Positions 8,529-16,918 of a DNA stretch of 64,000 nt are shown one piece after another. The notes under the pieces are model-generated. The model was not told the DNA's origin and ran no database searches. It saw only the letters and a list, made by a program, of their open reading frames with translations. This DNA is from Roseimarinus sp035271585. Its GTDB lineage: Bacteria > Bacteroidota > Bacteroidia > Bacteroidales > Prolixibacteraceae. A program made the translations under genes and the position numbers. Within the stretch, counting starts at the first letter, position 1, and the number at the start of each line of letters is the position of its first letter. The stretch covers positions 1 through 64,000 of the forward strand of contig DATERL010000142.1 in NCBI GenBank assembly GCA_035271585.1, read 5' to 3'.

Positions 8529-9365
8529 ATGCGCAAAACCATCGAGAAAGTAAAATATTTTCCAACAACATTTGAAGCCATTCATTTATTGGTGCTGTAC
8601 ATTTTTCTGCAATCGTTGGTTGATTTCCCGCTGGCTTTGTACGATTATCATCACGACACTAACTGGCTGGGCAACGCGTGGATTAGTTTTGCCTCGTCGT
8701 TTACCATTACAGCTTTCATTTTCATATTCGGTTTCCGAAAGGCAAAAAGCAGCTTTTCAAAAGTTTTCGCGATAAAGGGATTCAACCCCCTATTAATTAT
8801 ACCCATCCTGTTTATACTGCCCGCCATGCAGTACCTAATAGGGTTACTCAACATACAGGTTGAAAAAATACTTCCTGCCCCACCTTGGTTTTGGGAACTG
8901 TTTGAACGCGTTTTCGACAGTCATTTTGGATTTTGGGGCATTGCTTTCAAGGTTGTGATTTTTGCACCAATTATTGAAGAAGTGCTTTTCAGAGGAATAA
9001 TAATGCACGGTTTGATGCGTAACTATCGAAGCGGATATGCCATTTTTCTCTCGGGTATTTTATTCTCAGTCTTTCACCTTAATCCTTGGCAAATGACCTA
9101 TACTTTCTTTCTGGGGCTTTTATTAGGATGGATTATGATAAAAACCCGCTCTCTCCCACTTGCCATTTTCACACATGCACTTAATAACCTGATTGTTTTA
9201 CTCACCATACAATTTGAAATCGAAATATCTGAAAGCGCATTATTTTGGCTGCCGCGTGCCGAAAACCTAAAAATAAGCATCATGGCGCTGGCCATTGGCT
9301 TTTTACTATTCATCGCCCTAACACTTAAAAAAGAAAAATCGAAGATAACTGCAAAGCATGATTAA
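8529..9365 (+). CDS. CPBP family intramembrane glutamic protease (Abi/CAAX-like)
   Basis: 278 residues with about eight membrane segments. The family active-site motifs are present: EEVLFRG (Glu150, Glu151, Arg155), a second motif FSVFHLN with His183, and FTHALNN with His216. Bacterial members cleave or process membrane peptides and are often linked to bacteriocin immunity or envelope homeostasis; the substrate here is unknown. It follows plsC by 3 bp. Confidence 0.9.
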   Translation: MRKTIEKVKYFPTTFEAIHLLVLYIFLQSLVDFPLALYDYHHDTNWLGNAWISFASSFTITAFIFIFGFRKAKSSFSKVFAIKGFNPLLIIPILFILPAMQYLIGLLNIQVEKILPAPPWFWELFERVFDSHFGFWGIAFKVVIFAPIIEEVLFRGIIMHGLMRNYRSGYAIFLSGILFSVFHLNPWQMTYTFFLGLLLGWIMIKTRSLPLAIFTHALNNLIVLLTIQFEIEISESALFWLPRAENLKISIMALAIGFLLFIALTLKKEKSKITAKHD

Positions 9366-9411
9366 TTCGAAGTAAACTATTTTACGAAATAGGAAAATTA
9401 AATGGTTTTAC

Positions 9412-9419
9412 TATTTTTG
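9412..9419 (+). promoter_or_regulatory. TAnnTTTG -7 element before the DUF819 gene
   Basis: TATTTTTG lies 25 bp before the ATG at 9444. This suggests the DUF819 gene has its own promoter separate from the fni-CPBP cluster. No clear -33 element was seen. Confidence 0.4.
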
Positions 9420-9443
9420 TTTCGTTTATAAAAAATATGCACT

Positions 9444-10712
9444 ATGGTAAAAGCACTTCTTTTTCTATTCTATTTTACCACTCCCCTTATTATTTTGTAT
9501 GTATGCCACATTTCGAAAACCATGAAAAAAATTGGAGCTGTGGTTGTTGCATACATCATTGGTATTTTAGCTGGTAATATTGGTATTTTTCCAAAAGGAA
9601 GCAGTGCCTTTCATACACTTTTGGCCGGAAAAAGTGCTTTAAGTGCTACCGATGCCAGCAGTTTTCTCGATCAGGGTATTATAAACAATAGCGACTTTTT
9701 ACTAAATCAAATCATGTCGGTTCAAGATTTAGTTATGACCATTGCCATTCCCATTTCAATTCCTTTGCTCTTGTTTTCGCTCGATTTAAGAAATTCATTC
9801 AAAACACTTAAAACAGGTTTCTTTTCGCTAATTATTGCCACCATATCATTATTAATCAGCGTTATTATCGGGCATTTTCTTTTCCGTGATTCAATTGAAG
9901 AATCATGGAAAATTTCGGGAATGATGGTTGGACTTTATACCGGAGGCACGCCAAACCTGGCTGCTTTGGCCACTGCGCTCGATGTAAAGCCTAACCTATT
10001 TGTTTTAACACATACATACGATTTAATAATAGGGGTACTGTTGTTGTTCTTTTTTATTACCGTTGCTCAACGTTTACTCAACAAAATACTTCCACATTTC
10101 AACGGAAAGGACGAACACAAGCGCACCATCGAAATCATTAAAGATAGCGAAGCCCCCGACAACCTACTCGATTATTTTAAACTAAAAACATTAAAACAAT
10201 TACTTAAAGCACTTGGCTTAACCGTGTTAATATTTGCCATTGGAGGCGGCTTAAGCATGCTAGTATCCCCCGAATATCAAATGCTTACCGTAATTCTGAC
10301 CATTACAACATTGGGACTATTGGTGAGCCTAATCCCGTCTATTAATAAAATTGAAAAAACATTCGAACTGGGGATGTATTTCATTCTTATATTTTGCGTT
10401 GCTGTAGCATCAATGGCCGATTTAAGAACCATTTTTAACATCGAATTTATCCACCTGTTCCTCTACATTCTCATTGCCGTGTTTGGCTCAATGCTCATTC
10501 ATGTTTTCTTCTCGTGGATATTTAAAATAGATACCGATACCACCATAATTACCATTACAGCACTTTCAACTTCGCCACCATTTGTTCCTGTAGTTGCCGG
10601 TGCCTTACACAATAAAAATATAATTGTGATGGGCATAACCATTGGAGTAATTGGCTATGCTATTGGAAATTACCTTGGAATACTTGTCGCTTTTGTGTTA
10701 AAAGCCTTATAA
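9444..10712 (+). CDS. DUF819 family integral membrane protein (YjcL-like)
   Basis: 422 residues with about eleven hydrophobic segments spread over the whole length and a short hydrophilic loop at ~210-250. The motif YTGGTPNLAAL near residue 170 and a similar stretch near the C-terminus (TALSTSPPFVPVVAGAL) give the two-fold pseudo-repeat seen in DUF819 proteins, which look like secondary transporters. Substrate is unknown. A strong terminator follows directly. Confidence 0.88.
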   Translation: MVKALLFLFYFTTPLIILYVCHISKTMKKIGAVVVAYIIGILAGNIGIFPKGSSAFHTLLAGKSALSATDASSFLDQGIINNSDFLLNQIMSVQDLVMTIAIPISIPLLLFSLDLRNSFKTLKTGFFSLIIATISLLISVIIGHFLFRDSIEESWKISGMMVGLYTGGTPNLAALATALDVKPNLFVLTHTYDLIIGVLLLFFFITVAQRLLNKILPHFNGKDEHKRTIEIIKDSEAPDNLLDYFKLKTLKQLLKALGLTVLIFAIGGGLSMLVSPEYQMLTVILTITTLGLLVSLIPSINKIEKTFELGMYFILIFCVAVASMADLRTIFNIEFIHLFLYILIAVFGSMLIHVFFSWIFKIDTDTTIITITALSTSPPFVPVVAGALHNKNIIVMGITIGVIGYAIGNYLGILVAFVLKAL

Positions 10713-10715
10713 TAA

Positions 10716-10760
10716 AAAAACCGTTAACTCGGGTGAAAAATACCCACAGTTAACGGTTTT
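10716..10760. terminator. Bidirectional rho-independent terminator between DUF819 gene and guaA
   Basis: AAACCGTTAACT pairs with AGTTAACGGTTT, with an inner GGGT/ACCC stem and a GAAAAAT loop. A-runs and T-runs flank both sides, so it can serve both convergent genes. Confidence 0.88.
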
Positions 10761-10790
10761 ATATTTATTTTTTATTCGTATCAACTAATT

Positions 10791-12320
10791 TTATTCCCAC
10801 TCGATGGTTGCAGGTGGTTTAGAGCTAATGTCGTAAACTACGCGATTAATTCCACGAACTTTGTTGATAATTTCGTTCGATACTTTTGCTAAAAAGTCAT
10901 AAGGTAAGTGGACCCAGTCGGCGGTCATTGCATCGGTTGAAGCAACTGCACGCAAAGCCACTACGTTTTCGTAAGTACGTTCATCACCCATAACGCCAAC
11001 CGATTGAACCGGCAACAGCATTACGCCGGCTTGCCACACTTCGTCATACAAATTCCACTTATGCAGTTCGTTAATAAAAATAGCATCGGCCTCTTGTAAA
11101 ATATGAACTTTTTCGGGGGTAATATCACTTAAAATACGAATACCCAAACCAGGGCCAGGGAACGGATGGCGACCCAAAAGCTTTGGATTAATCCCCATCT
11201 CCTTACCCACTCTGCGCACTTCGTCTTTAAACAGTGCTCGTAGTGGTTCAACAACTTTCAATTTCATTTTATCGGGCAAGCCACCCACGTTGTGGTGAGA
11301 CTTTATGGTGGCTGAAGGACCGTTTACCGAAAACGATTCAATAATATCGGGATAAATTGTTCCCTGTGCCAACCATTTTACTTGCTGAATTTTGTTGGCT
11401 TCAGTATCGAATACTTCTATAAAATTGCGTCCAATAATTTTTCTTTTTTGCTCAGGATCAGTAATTCCTTTCAAATCGGTCCAGAACTTTTGTTTGGCAT
11501 CTACACCAATCACATTAAGTCCCATGCCTTTATATTGTTCTAAAACACTTTCGAACTCGTTTTTACGCAACAAACCATTATCGACAAAAATACAGGTGAG
11601 ATTTTTACCAATTGCACGGTTCATCAACACGCCAACAACAGTTGAGTCGACTCCGCCTGAAAGGCCAAGCACCACTCTATCGTCTCCTAATTTTGCTTTC
11701 AGTTCTTTAATGGTCGAATCAACAAACGAAGCCGGAGTCCAGTTTTGGCTACACCCGCAAACATTCACCAAGTAATTGTTTAATAACTGAGTACCTTCGG
11801 TTGTATGATATACTTCGGGATGAAATTGAATACCATAAGTTTGTTCGCCTTTAATTTTGTACGCAGCGTTTTTCACATCGTCGGTACTAGCAATCACCTC
11901 ATACGTTTCGGGCATTTTCTCAATGGTATCGCCATGCGACATCCAAACCTGGGTATCGTTCGATACACCTGAGAACAACTCATTTTCGTGGTTAATGTAT
12001 TTTAGGTTAGCCCTGCCGTATTCACGACTATCGCATACCGAAACCGCACCTCCATAAAAGTGAGCCAAATATTGAGCACCGAAGCATATTCCCAACAAAG
12101 GCAGTTTTCCTTTTATATTATCGAGGTTAATGCGTGGCCCATTGTCATCGCGAACCGAAAGTGGACTACCCGAAAGAATAACACCTTTTACACTGTCGTC
12201 AATTTCGGGAAAATTATTAAACGGGTAAATTTCACAATAAACGTTTAATTCACGAACCCTTCGGCCAATAAGCTGAGTGTATTGTGAACCAAAATCAAGA
12301 ATTAGAATTTTTTCCTGCAT
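10791..12320 (-). CDS. guaA: GMP synthase (glutamine-hydrolysing)
   Basis: 509 residues. It converts XMP, ATP and glutamine to GMP in purine synthesis. The N-terminal class I glutamine amidotransferase domain has the nucleophile in LLGICFGAQ (Cys79) and the His-Glu pair in QFHPEV. The ATP-pyrophosphatase domain carries the P-loop LSGGVDST, and the C-terminal dimerisation domain ends in the canonical KPPATIEWE. Length is typical. It is monocistronic, ending at the shared terminator. Confidence 0.97.
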   Translation of the reverse strand: MQEKILILDFGSQYTQLIGRRVRELNVYCEIYPFNNFPEIDDSVKGVILSGSPLSVRDDNGPRINLDNIKGKLPLLGICFGAQYLAHFYGGAVSVCDSREYGRANLKYINHENELFSGVSNDTQVWMSHGDTIEKMPETYEVIASTDDVKNAAYKIKGEQTYGIQFHPEVYHTTEGTQLLNNYLVNVCGCSQNWTPASFVDSTIKELKAKLGDDRVVLGLSGGVDSTVVGVLMNRAIGKNLTCIFVDNGLLRKNEFESVLEQYKGMGLNVIGVDAKQKFWTDLKGITDPEQKRKIIGRNFIEVFDTEANKIQQVKWLAQGTIYPDIIESFSVNGPSATIKSHHNVGGLPDKMKLKVVEPLRALFKDEVRRVGKEMGINPKLLGRHPFPGPGLGIRILSDITPEKVHILQEADAIFINELHKWNLYDEVWQAGVMLLPVQSVGVMGDERTYENVVALRAVASTDAMTADWVHLPYDFLAKVSNEIINKVRGINRVVYDISSKPPATIEWE

Positions 12321-12345
12321 GTTGCCTTGTTATAAATATTTGTCA

Positions 12346-12353
12346 CAAATATA
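12346..12353 (-). promoter_or_regulatory. TAnnTTTG -7 element before guaA
   Basis: On the minus strand the sequence is TATATTTG, 25 bp before the guaA ATG. A -33 TTTG at standard spacing is not evident. Confidence 0.45.
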
Positions 12354-12424
12354 ACCGTTTAAATATTTCTTGCATAAACCAATTAGTAAATAAAATAGAT
12401 TTTAGGAAGCAAAATTAACACAAC

Positions 12425-12460
12425 AAAAAAGGGACAGCATCAATTAAGCGCCATCCCTTT
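12425..12460 (-). terminator. Rho-independent terminator after the sugar-binding lipoprotein gene
   Basis: On the minus strand AAAGGGATGGC pairs with GCTGTCCCTTT, an 11-bp stem if two G-U wobbles are counted, followed by a run of T. The wobbles only form in the minus-strand RNA, which matches the gene's direction. Confidence 0.8.
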
Positions 12461-12485
12461 GCTCGTATTTTTTGATTACGATTAT

Positions 12486-13490
12486 TTATTCTCCGTAAAC
12501 TTCTTCTTCGGTGAAATATTCGTCGGCAATTACAGTTGCCCTAATGTTATTTTTATGAACTGCCACTGGTTGCAACATTAATGTAGGCACATCGCAACGG
12601 CCATTATTTACGGTTGCTGTTGATCCTTCTATTTTTTGCTTACGCGCTAATTTTATTGCCAAATCAACCGACGCATTTGCAATTTCGCGAATCGATTTAT
12701 AAACAGTAAGTGTCATTTCCCCAGTAATTAAAGCTTTAATGGCATTAAGTTCGGCATCCTGCCCTGTTAAAACCTTAACGTTTTGTTCGGGATGTTCTCT
12801 GAGAGCTCTGAGTGCTCCCATTGCTAACCCATCGTAGCCAGTAACAACGGCATCGATTTTTTTATCAGTAAACGATAACACTTTCGACATCAAGTGATAG
12901 GCATTGTCGGCATTCCAATTATCAACAAATCCTTTGTAAACAATATTTATATCGCCCTTTTCGATATAAGGCTCAAGCATTGCTTCCTGTGCTTCTTTAA
13001 TATAAAAGGCATTATTGTCGCCAGCATCGCCATATAAAAGCACGTAATTGCCTTTAGGTACAATTTCGAGTGCGTGTTTTACCATCAAATTGCCAATTTG
13101 AGCGCCCTCAAAAGTCACAAAATAATCTAACTCTGAATTTTTTATCAACCTATCGTAGGCAATAACCGGCACATTGTATGCATGGGCATCGCGAACAATA
13201 GCAGCAGCAGTATTAGCATTAACCGATACCACAATAAGTACATCAACGCCCATTTTAAGTAACTCAATGGCTTGTTTTTGTTGAAGGTTTTCATCGCTGG
13301 GTACAAAACGAGAAATCACCTCAGCTCCTTGTTCCTTGCCAGCCTTCTCAACATATTTTTGATCGATTGGCCATCGCGAACCTTCACCATCGGGCATCAA
13401 AAAACCAATTTGAATATCGCTTTTATTACTGCAAGCAGAAAACAATAGTGCAACAGTAAATAAGATGATAAAATGTTTAAATAATTTCAT
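12486..13490 (-). CDS. Sugar-binding periplasmic-type lipoprotein (XylF/RbsB-like, type 1 PBP fold)
   Basis: 334 residues with a lipoprotein signal peptide (lipobox FSAC, Cys20). The mature part is a type 1 periplasmic-binding-protein fold closest in feel to D-xylose-binding XylF: IQIGFLMPDGEGSRWPIDQKYVEKAGKEQGAEV, NTAAAIVRDAHAYNVPVIAYDRLI, and VVTGYDGLAMGALRAL. Such proteins normally feed an ABC sugar permease or a chemoreceptor. No permease or ATPase gene is nearby, and the divergent neighbour is a methyl-accepting chemotaxis-like protein, so a sensory partner role is possible. It is probably membrane-anchored and periplasmic. Confidence 0.85.
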   Translation of the reverse strand: MKLFKHFIILFTVALLFSACSNKSDIQIGFLMPDGEGSRWPIDQKYVEKAGKEQGAEVISRFVPSDENLQQKQAIELLKMGVDVLIVVSVNANTAAAIVRDAHAYNVPVIAYDRLIKNSELDYFVTFEGAQIGNLMVKHALEIVPKGNYVLLYGDAGDNNAFYIKEAQEAMLEPYIEKGDINIVYKGFVDNWNADNAYHLMSKVLSFTDKKIDAVVTGYDGLAMGALRALREHPEQNVKVLTGQDAELNAIKALITGEMTLTVYKSIREIANASVDLAIKLARKQKIEGSTATVNNGRCDVPTLMLQPVAVHKNNIRATVIADEYFTEEEVYGE

Positions 13491-13528
13491 AATTAATTAA
13501 GAATTAGTCTGTAAATATCTTATTAAAA

Positions 13529-13536
13529 CAAAAATA
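13529..13536 (-). promoter_or_regulatory. TAnnTTTG -7 element before the sugar-binding lipoprotein gene
   Basis: The minus-strand sequence is TATTTTTG, about 39 bp before the ATG at 13490, in the AT-rich divergent region shared with the chemoreceptor gene. Confidence 0.4.
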
Positions 13537-13703
13537 GGGTTTAAAATAAATTTTATGGTTTATTTTTATAAAAATATAAAAATCATTTATAGTAACAATA
13601 AATAATTAAATTTTTATATTTTCGTAGATATTAAACTTCAAACACAGATTCAAATATATTACAAAGAACAAACCTATCAATTTAACAGATAAAAACATAA
13701 AAA

Positions 13704-15530
13704 ATGGGCAAAAAGGAAAATAGCAATAAATCAAATTTGAAGTTTGGCTTATTGAAGTGGGAAGATTTAAAAATCGGTACAAAAATTGGAACCGGCTTTG
13801 GTATTTTAATTCTTTTGGCTGCTATTATTGGAATTATCGCCATTAGCAATATGAAGATGATTCAGGTTGAAACCAACCACCTGTCAAACGAATCGCTGCC
13901 ATCAGTTAACGAATCGGTGAGGGCAGACAAGGACTGGCGTGAAGTATTAATAAATTTGCAAGCGTACGATCATTTGCGCGAAAACTATTACTTAGTACGT
14001 GCTGACGAATTTATCGTTAAATTTGAGCATTCGCTTGATGCGCTTATTGCCTTAGCCAAAGGCTCCGAAAAATCAACATTAAGTATCGAAAAGCTTAATT
14101 TAATCAAACTGTCGCTCAAAACATTTAAAAATACAAACAACCAGTATAAAAACCTTGTTAGCAGCAATGACGAAAGTTTTAAAACTTTTCAAGACGAGAC
14201 TACTCTGTTGCAAAAGTCGGCTGCGGGCACCAGTGTTTTGAACAACATTAATGCTGCTTCGTATTACATTTTGTTGTCGATTAACAACCGCAAACCACAC
14301 AATATTGACCTTGCAACACCCTACTTAAACGCAGCCAAACGCGATCTGAGCTCCATGTCGGGTACAAATCATTCACGTGCCCGCAATGTGATTGTTTCAG
14401 CTGAACAACTTATTGACGGCTATAAAAATGCCCGTGTAGTTGAGTTGAAACGCAATGAAATTGAGGACCTGATGAAGGTGGATATCATGGCGCTGGCCGA
14501 TGTAGGCGTTGATCAAATTACTGAGATGACCGAAAAAACAAACAGTATTATCACTGAATCGCGTTTCTCGTTATTACTCATCATGATTGTTATCCTGATT
14601 ATTGGAGTTATACTGGGCTTCTTTATTTCAAATTCAATTACCCAATCGATTAAACAAGGTTTGAAAATAGCCCAAAATATTTCGAACGGAATTTTGCACC
14701 GCCAACGCGACGTGAAACGTAAAGACGAAATAGGCGAGCTAATGAGGGCACTTAATCGGATGAACAACCAATTGAAATTTATTGTTGAAGATATTACCGC
14801 AGGTTTTGAGAACATACTGAATGCCAGTACCGAAATGAATCGTAACGCAACAGAATTGAGCGAAGCAGCTACCGATCAGGCTGCAACTACCGAAGAAATT
14901 TCAAGTTCGATTGAAGAGCTACACGCCAATTTCCTTCAAAATGCCGAAAACGCTAATATCACAGAACAAATTGCCATGGCTTCGGTCGAAGGTATACGCG
15001 ACGGGAACTTGGCTACAGAAATGGCATCTAAATCGCTTAATGATATTATCGAACGTATTGGTTTTATTGGAGATTTATCTTTCCAAACCAACATTTTGGC
15101 GCTTAACGCAGCCGTTGAAGCTGCCCGTGCCGGAGACCACGGACGAGGTTTTGCTGTTGTTGCCAGCGAGGTTAAGCGTTTGGCCGATAGCAGTAAACAA
15201 GCCGCCGAAATTATCAACAAAGTATCGCGCGATACGGTTATCGCTTCGGACGAAGCCGGTGTTAAACTGAGAAATATTGTTCCTGAAATTGAAAAAACAG
15301 CCCAGTTGATTCAAGGCATTAAAATGGCAAGTAACGAACAAGAAGTTGGTATTAATCAAATCAACAATGCCATTCAGCAATTGAATAATATTGCACAACA
15401 AAATGCGTTTAGTTCCGAAAACATGGCCAACTCGTCGCATAACCTTTCTGAACTGGCTGACAAACTGAAGAAAACCATTTCATTTTTCAAAGTTGGAGCC
15501 GAAGAGAACGACGAACAAGATGTTGCATAA
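13704..15530 (+). CDS. Methyl-accepting chemotaxis-type receptor
   Basis: 608 residues. A first membrane segment (~30-50) is followed by a periplasmic four-helix-bundle-like ligand domain (~52-285), a second membrane segment (LLLIMIVILIIGVILGFFIS, ~288-308), a HAMP domain (~310-362, with the RKDEIGELMRALNRMN stretch), and a signalling coiled coil. The conserved hairpin tip FQTNILALNAAVEAARAGDHGRGFAVVASEVKRLA is intact. There is no C-terminal NWETF-type tether. No cheA, cheW or flagellar gene is in the window, so the pathway it feeds is unclear. It is transcribed away from a sugar-binding lipoprotein gene 213 bp away. Confidence 0.9.
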   Translation: MGKKENSNKSNLKFGLLKWEDLKIGTKIGTGFGILILLAAIIGIIAISNMKMIQVETNHLSNESLPSVNESVRADKDWREVLINLQAYDHLRENYYLVRADEFIVKFEHSLDALIALAKGSEKSTLSIEKLNLIKLSLKTFKNTNNQYKNLVSSNDESFKTFQDETTLLQKSAAGTSVLNNINAASYYILLSINNRKPHNIDLATPYLNAAKRDLSSMSGTNHSRARNVIVSAEQLIDGYKNARVVELKRNEIEDLMKVDIMALADVGVDQITEMTEKTNSIITESRFSLLLIMIVILIIGVILGFFISNSITQSIKQGLKIAQNISNGILHRQRDVKRKDEIGELMRALNRMNNQLKFIVEDITAGFENILNASTEMNRNATELSEAATDQAATTEEISSSIEELHANFLQNAENANITEQIAMASVEGIRDGNLATEMASKSLNDIIERIGFIGDLSFQTNILALNAAVEAARAGDHGRGFAVVASEVKRLADSSKQAAEIINKVSRDTVIASDEAGVKLRNIVPEIEKTAQLIQGIKMASNEQEVGINQINNAIQQLNNIAQQNAFSSENMANSSHNLSELADKLKKTISFFKVGAEENDEQDVA

Positions 15531-15555
15531 GCAGCTTATTTAAACCAACATACTA

Positions 15556-15585
15556 AAAAGGTCACCATTAATTTGGTGACCTTTT
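15556..15585 (+). terminator. Rho-independent terminator after the chemoreceptor gene
   Basis: AAAAGGTCACC and GGTGACCTTTT form an 11-bp perfect stem around an 8-nt loop, followed by GCTTTTTT. It may also stop transcription from the convergent oxidoreductase gene. Confidence 0.88.
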
Positions 15586-15614
15586 GCTTTTTTACTCATT
15601 AATCAATATAGACT

Positions 15615-16670
15615 TTACAAGTCGTATAATTTATAAATAATATCGAGGTGCTTATAGGCCAAGTGCAAAGGCATTTGTAATTCTTCGTTTCCTAGTAATA
15701 CATTTACAAAGTGAGCCGAGAGGGCATCGTTATCATCGTGGCCTTTCATATCAACCTCAATAACTTGCTTATTTGCTGCTCCTTTCCCGTCATTTTCGAC
15801 ATCAAAAAAAGTAATTAAGGGACTTTCCCAACTGCAAAACGAAAGTTTAATTCCACCTTTGGTTCCGTAAATACGGGTTTCGTTGGCCGCTTCCATATTG
15901 GCGTTTGCCGCACGTTCCCAGTAATAATTAAGCCCACCGGTGAATTTCAAACTGGCCGCAAAATGCTCTTCAACGTCAAAAATATCGGTGCCCGGGTCTT
16001 TGCAATCTAAGCCATTCCGTTTAAATAACAATTCGGTTTCGATAACTTGAGGCAAATCACTCAACAAACCCAAATGAAACGACAGGTCATACACCCCCCA
16101 ATCGAAAAGTACGCCCCCTCCGGCAATTTCTTTATTCAGAAACCATTTGGCGCTTGGATGATATTCAATTCCTGGCCTCGACTGGCGTGCCACTGCGTTG
16201 TGATGAATAAAATAAATATCACCCAATTTGCCCGAATCGATAATTTCTTTCACCACGTTATACTTGGGCTGAAGCCTAGCATGGCGCGCCGAACAATCGC
16301 TTATAATTAACTCGGGGTGAGCATCGGTCAGCCTAAGCATTTCTTCGATGTGTTCGCGTTTAATTGCAGCAGGCTTTTCAAGTAAAATGTGTTTCCGAGC
16401 ATTAACACAATCAACAAACATCTGAAAGTGTAATTGAGGCGGACTGGTTATTACAACAGCTTCTACTTCGGGGTCATTAATAATGTCGGTATAATTACCT
16501 GTTCCATTGGGTATATTGTATTTCTTTTGAAATTCATCCAACTTGGACGTATCGTTACGCGCCACCCATTTAATATTAACTTTTCCTGTTTTTTGTAACC
16601 CTTCGATGTGTTTTTCGGCAATCATTCCGGCACCAATAATACCAAACACAATTTTTTTATTCATATTCAA
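15615..16670 (-). CDS. Gfo/Idh/MocA family oxidoreductase
   Basis: 351 residues. The N-terminal Rossmann fold has the NAD(P) motif GIIGAGMIAEKH and the strand-end EKPAAI that carries the family's conserved Lys. The C-terminal alpha/beta dimerisation domain contains GGGVLFDWGVYDLSFHLG, the usual substrate-site region with the conserved D-x3-Y-x4-H-type pattern. Members oxidise or reduce sugars, inositols or similar polyols; no substrate can be assigned. The start is MNMNKK, just before repeat copy C. Confidence 0.88.
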   Translation of the reverse strand: MNMNKKIVFGIIGAGMIAEKHIEGLQKTGKVNIKWVARNDTSKLDEFQKKYNIPNGTGNYTDIINDPEVEAVVITSPPQLHFQMFVDCVNARKHILLEKPAAIKREHIEEMLRLTDAHPELIISDCSARHARLQPKYNVVKEIIDSGKLGDIYFIHHNAVARQSRPGIEYHPSAKWFLNKEIAGGGVLFDWGVYDLSFHLGLLSDLPQVIETELLFKRNGLDCKDPGTDIFDVEEHFAASLKFTGGLNYYWERAANANMEAANETRIYGTKGGIKLSFCSWESPLITFFDVENDGKGAANKQVIEVDMKGHDDNDALSAHFVNVLLGNEELQMPLHLAYKHLDIIYKLYDL

Positions 16671-16686
16671 AGCAATTTATTATTAA

Positions 16687-16814
16687 CAATAGTTCGTTAT
16701 GTTTTTATAAGTAAATAACGTACAGTACCTTACGAATCACTCAGATGTCTAGTTAAACAATTGAATACTAGCGTTCTATATTTTGTCTCAATACTAATAT
16801 CTAATGATCTATTG
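16687..16814 (-). repeat. Dispersed ~130 bp intergenic repeat, copy C (complete, 128 bp)
   Basis: The element lies in the opposite orientation to copies A and B and is bounded by the terminal inverted repeat CAATAG (16687-16692) and CTATTG (16809-16814), extendable to 9 bp with one mismatch (CAATAGTTC versus CAATAGATC). It encodes nothing. The high identity with copy A shows recent spread or sequence homogenisation. Confidence 0.85.
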
Positions 16815-16918
16815 TATTAATTGACTCATTATTATTGAGCTTAGACACTGATAGTTTGTGTTTCCCATTAGCATTTAATACCAGAACAAAGGACTTCAAC
16901 TACTTATAAAATTAAAAT

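Noticed and set aside
13704..15530. A full chemotaxis operon
   Set aside because: No cheA, cheW, cheY or motility gene is in the surrounding sequence.
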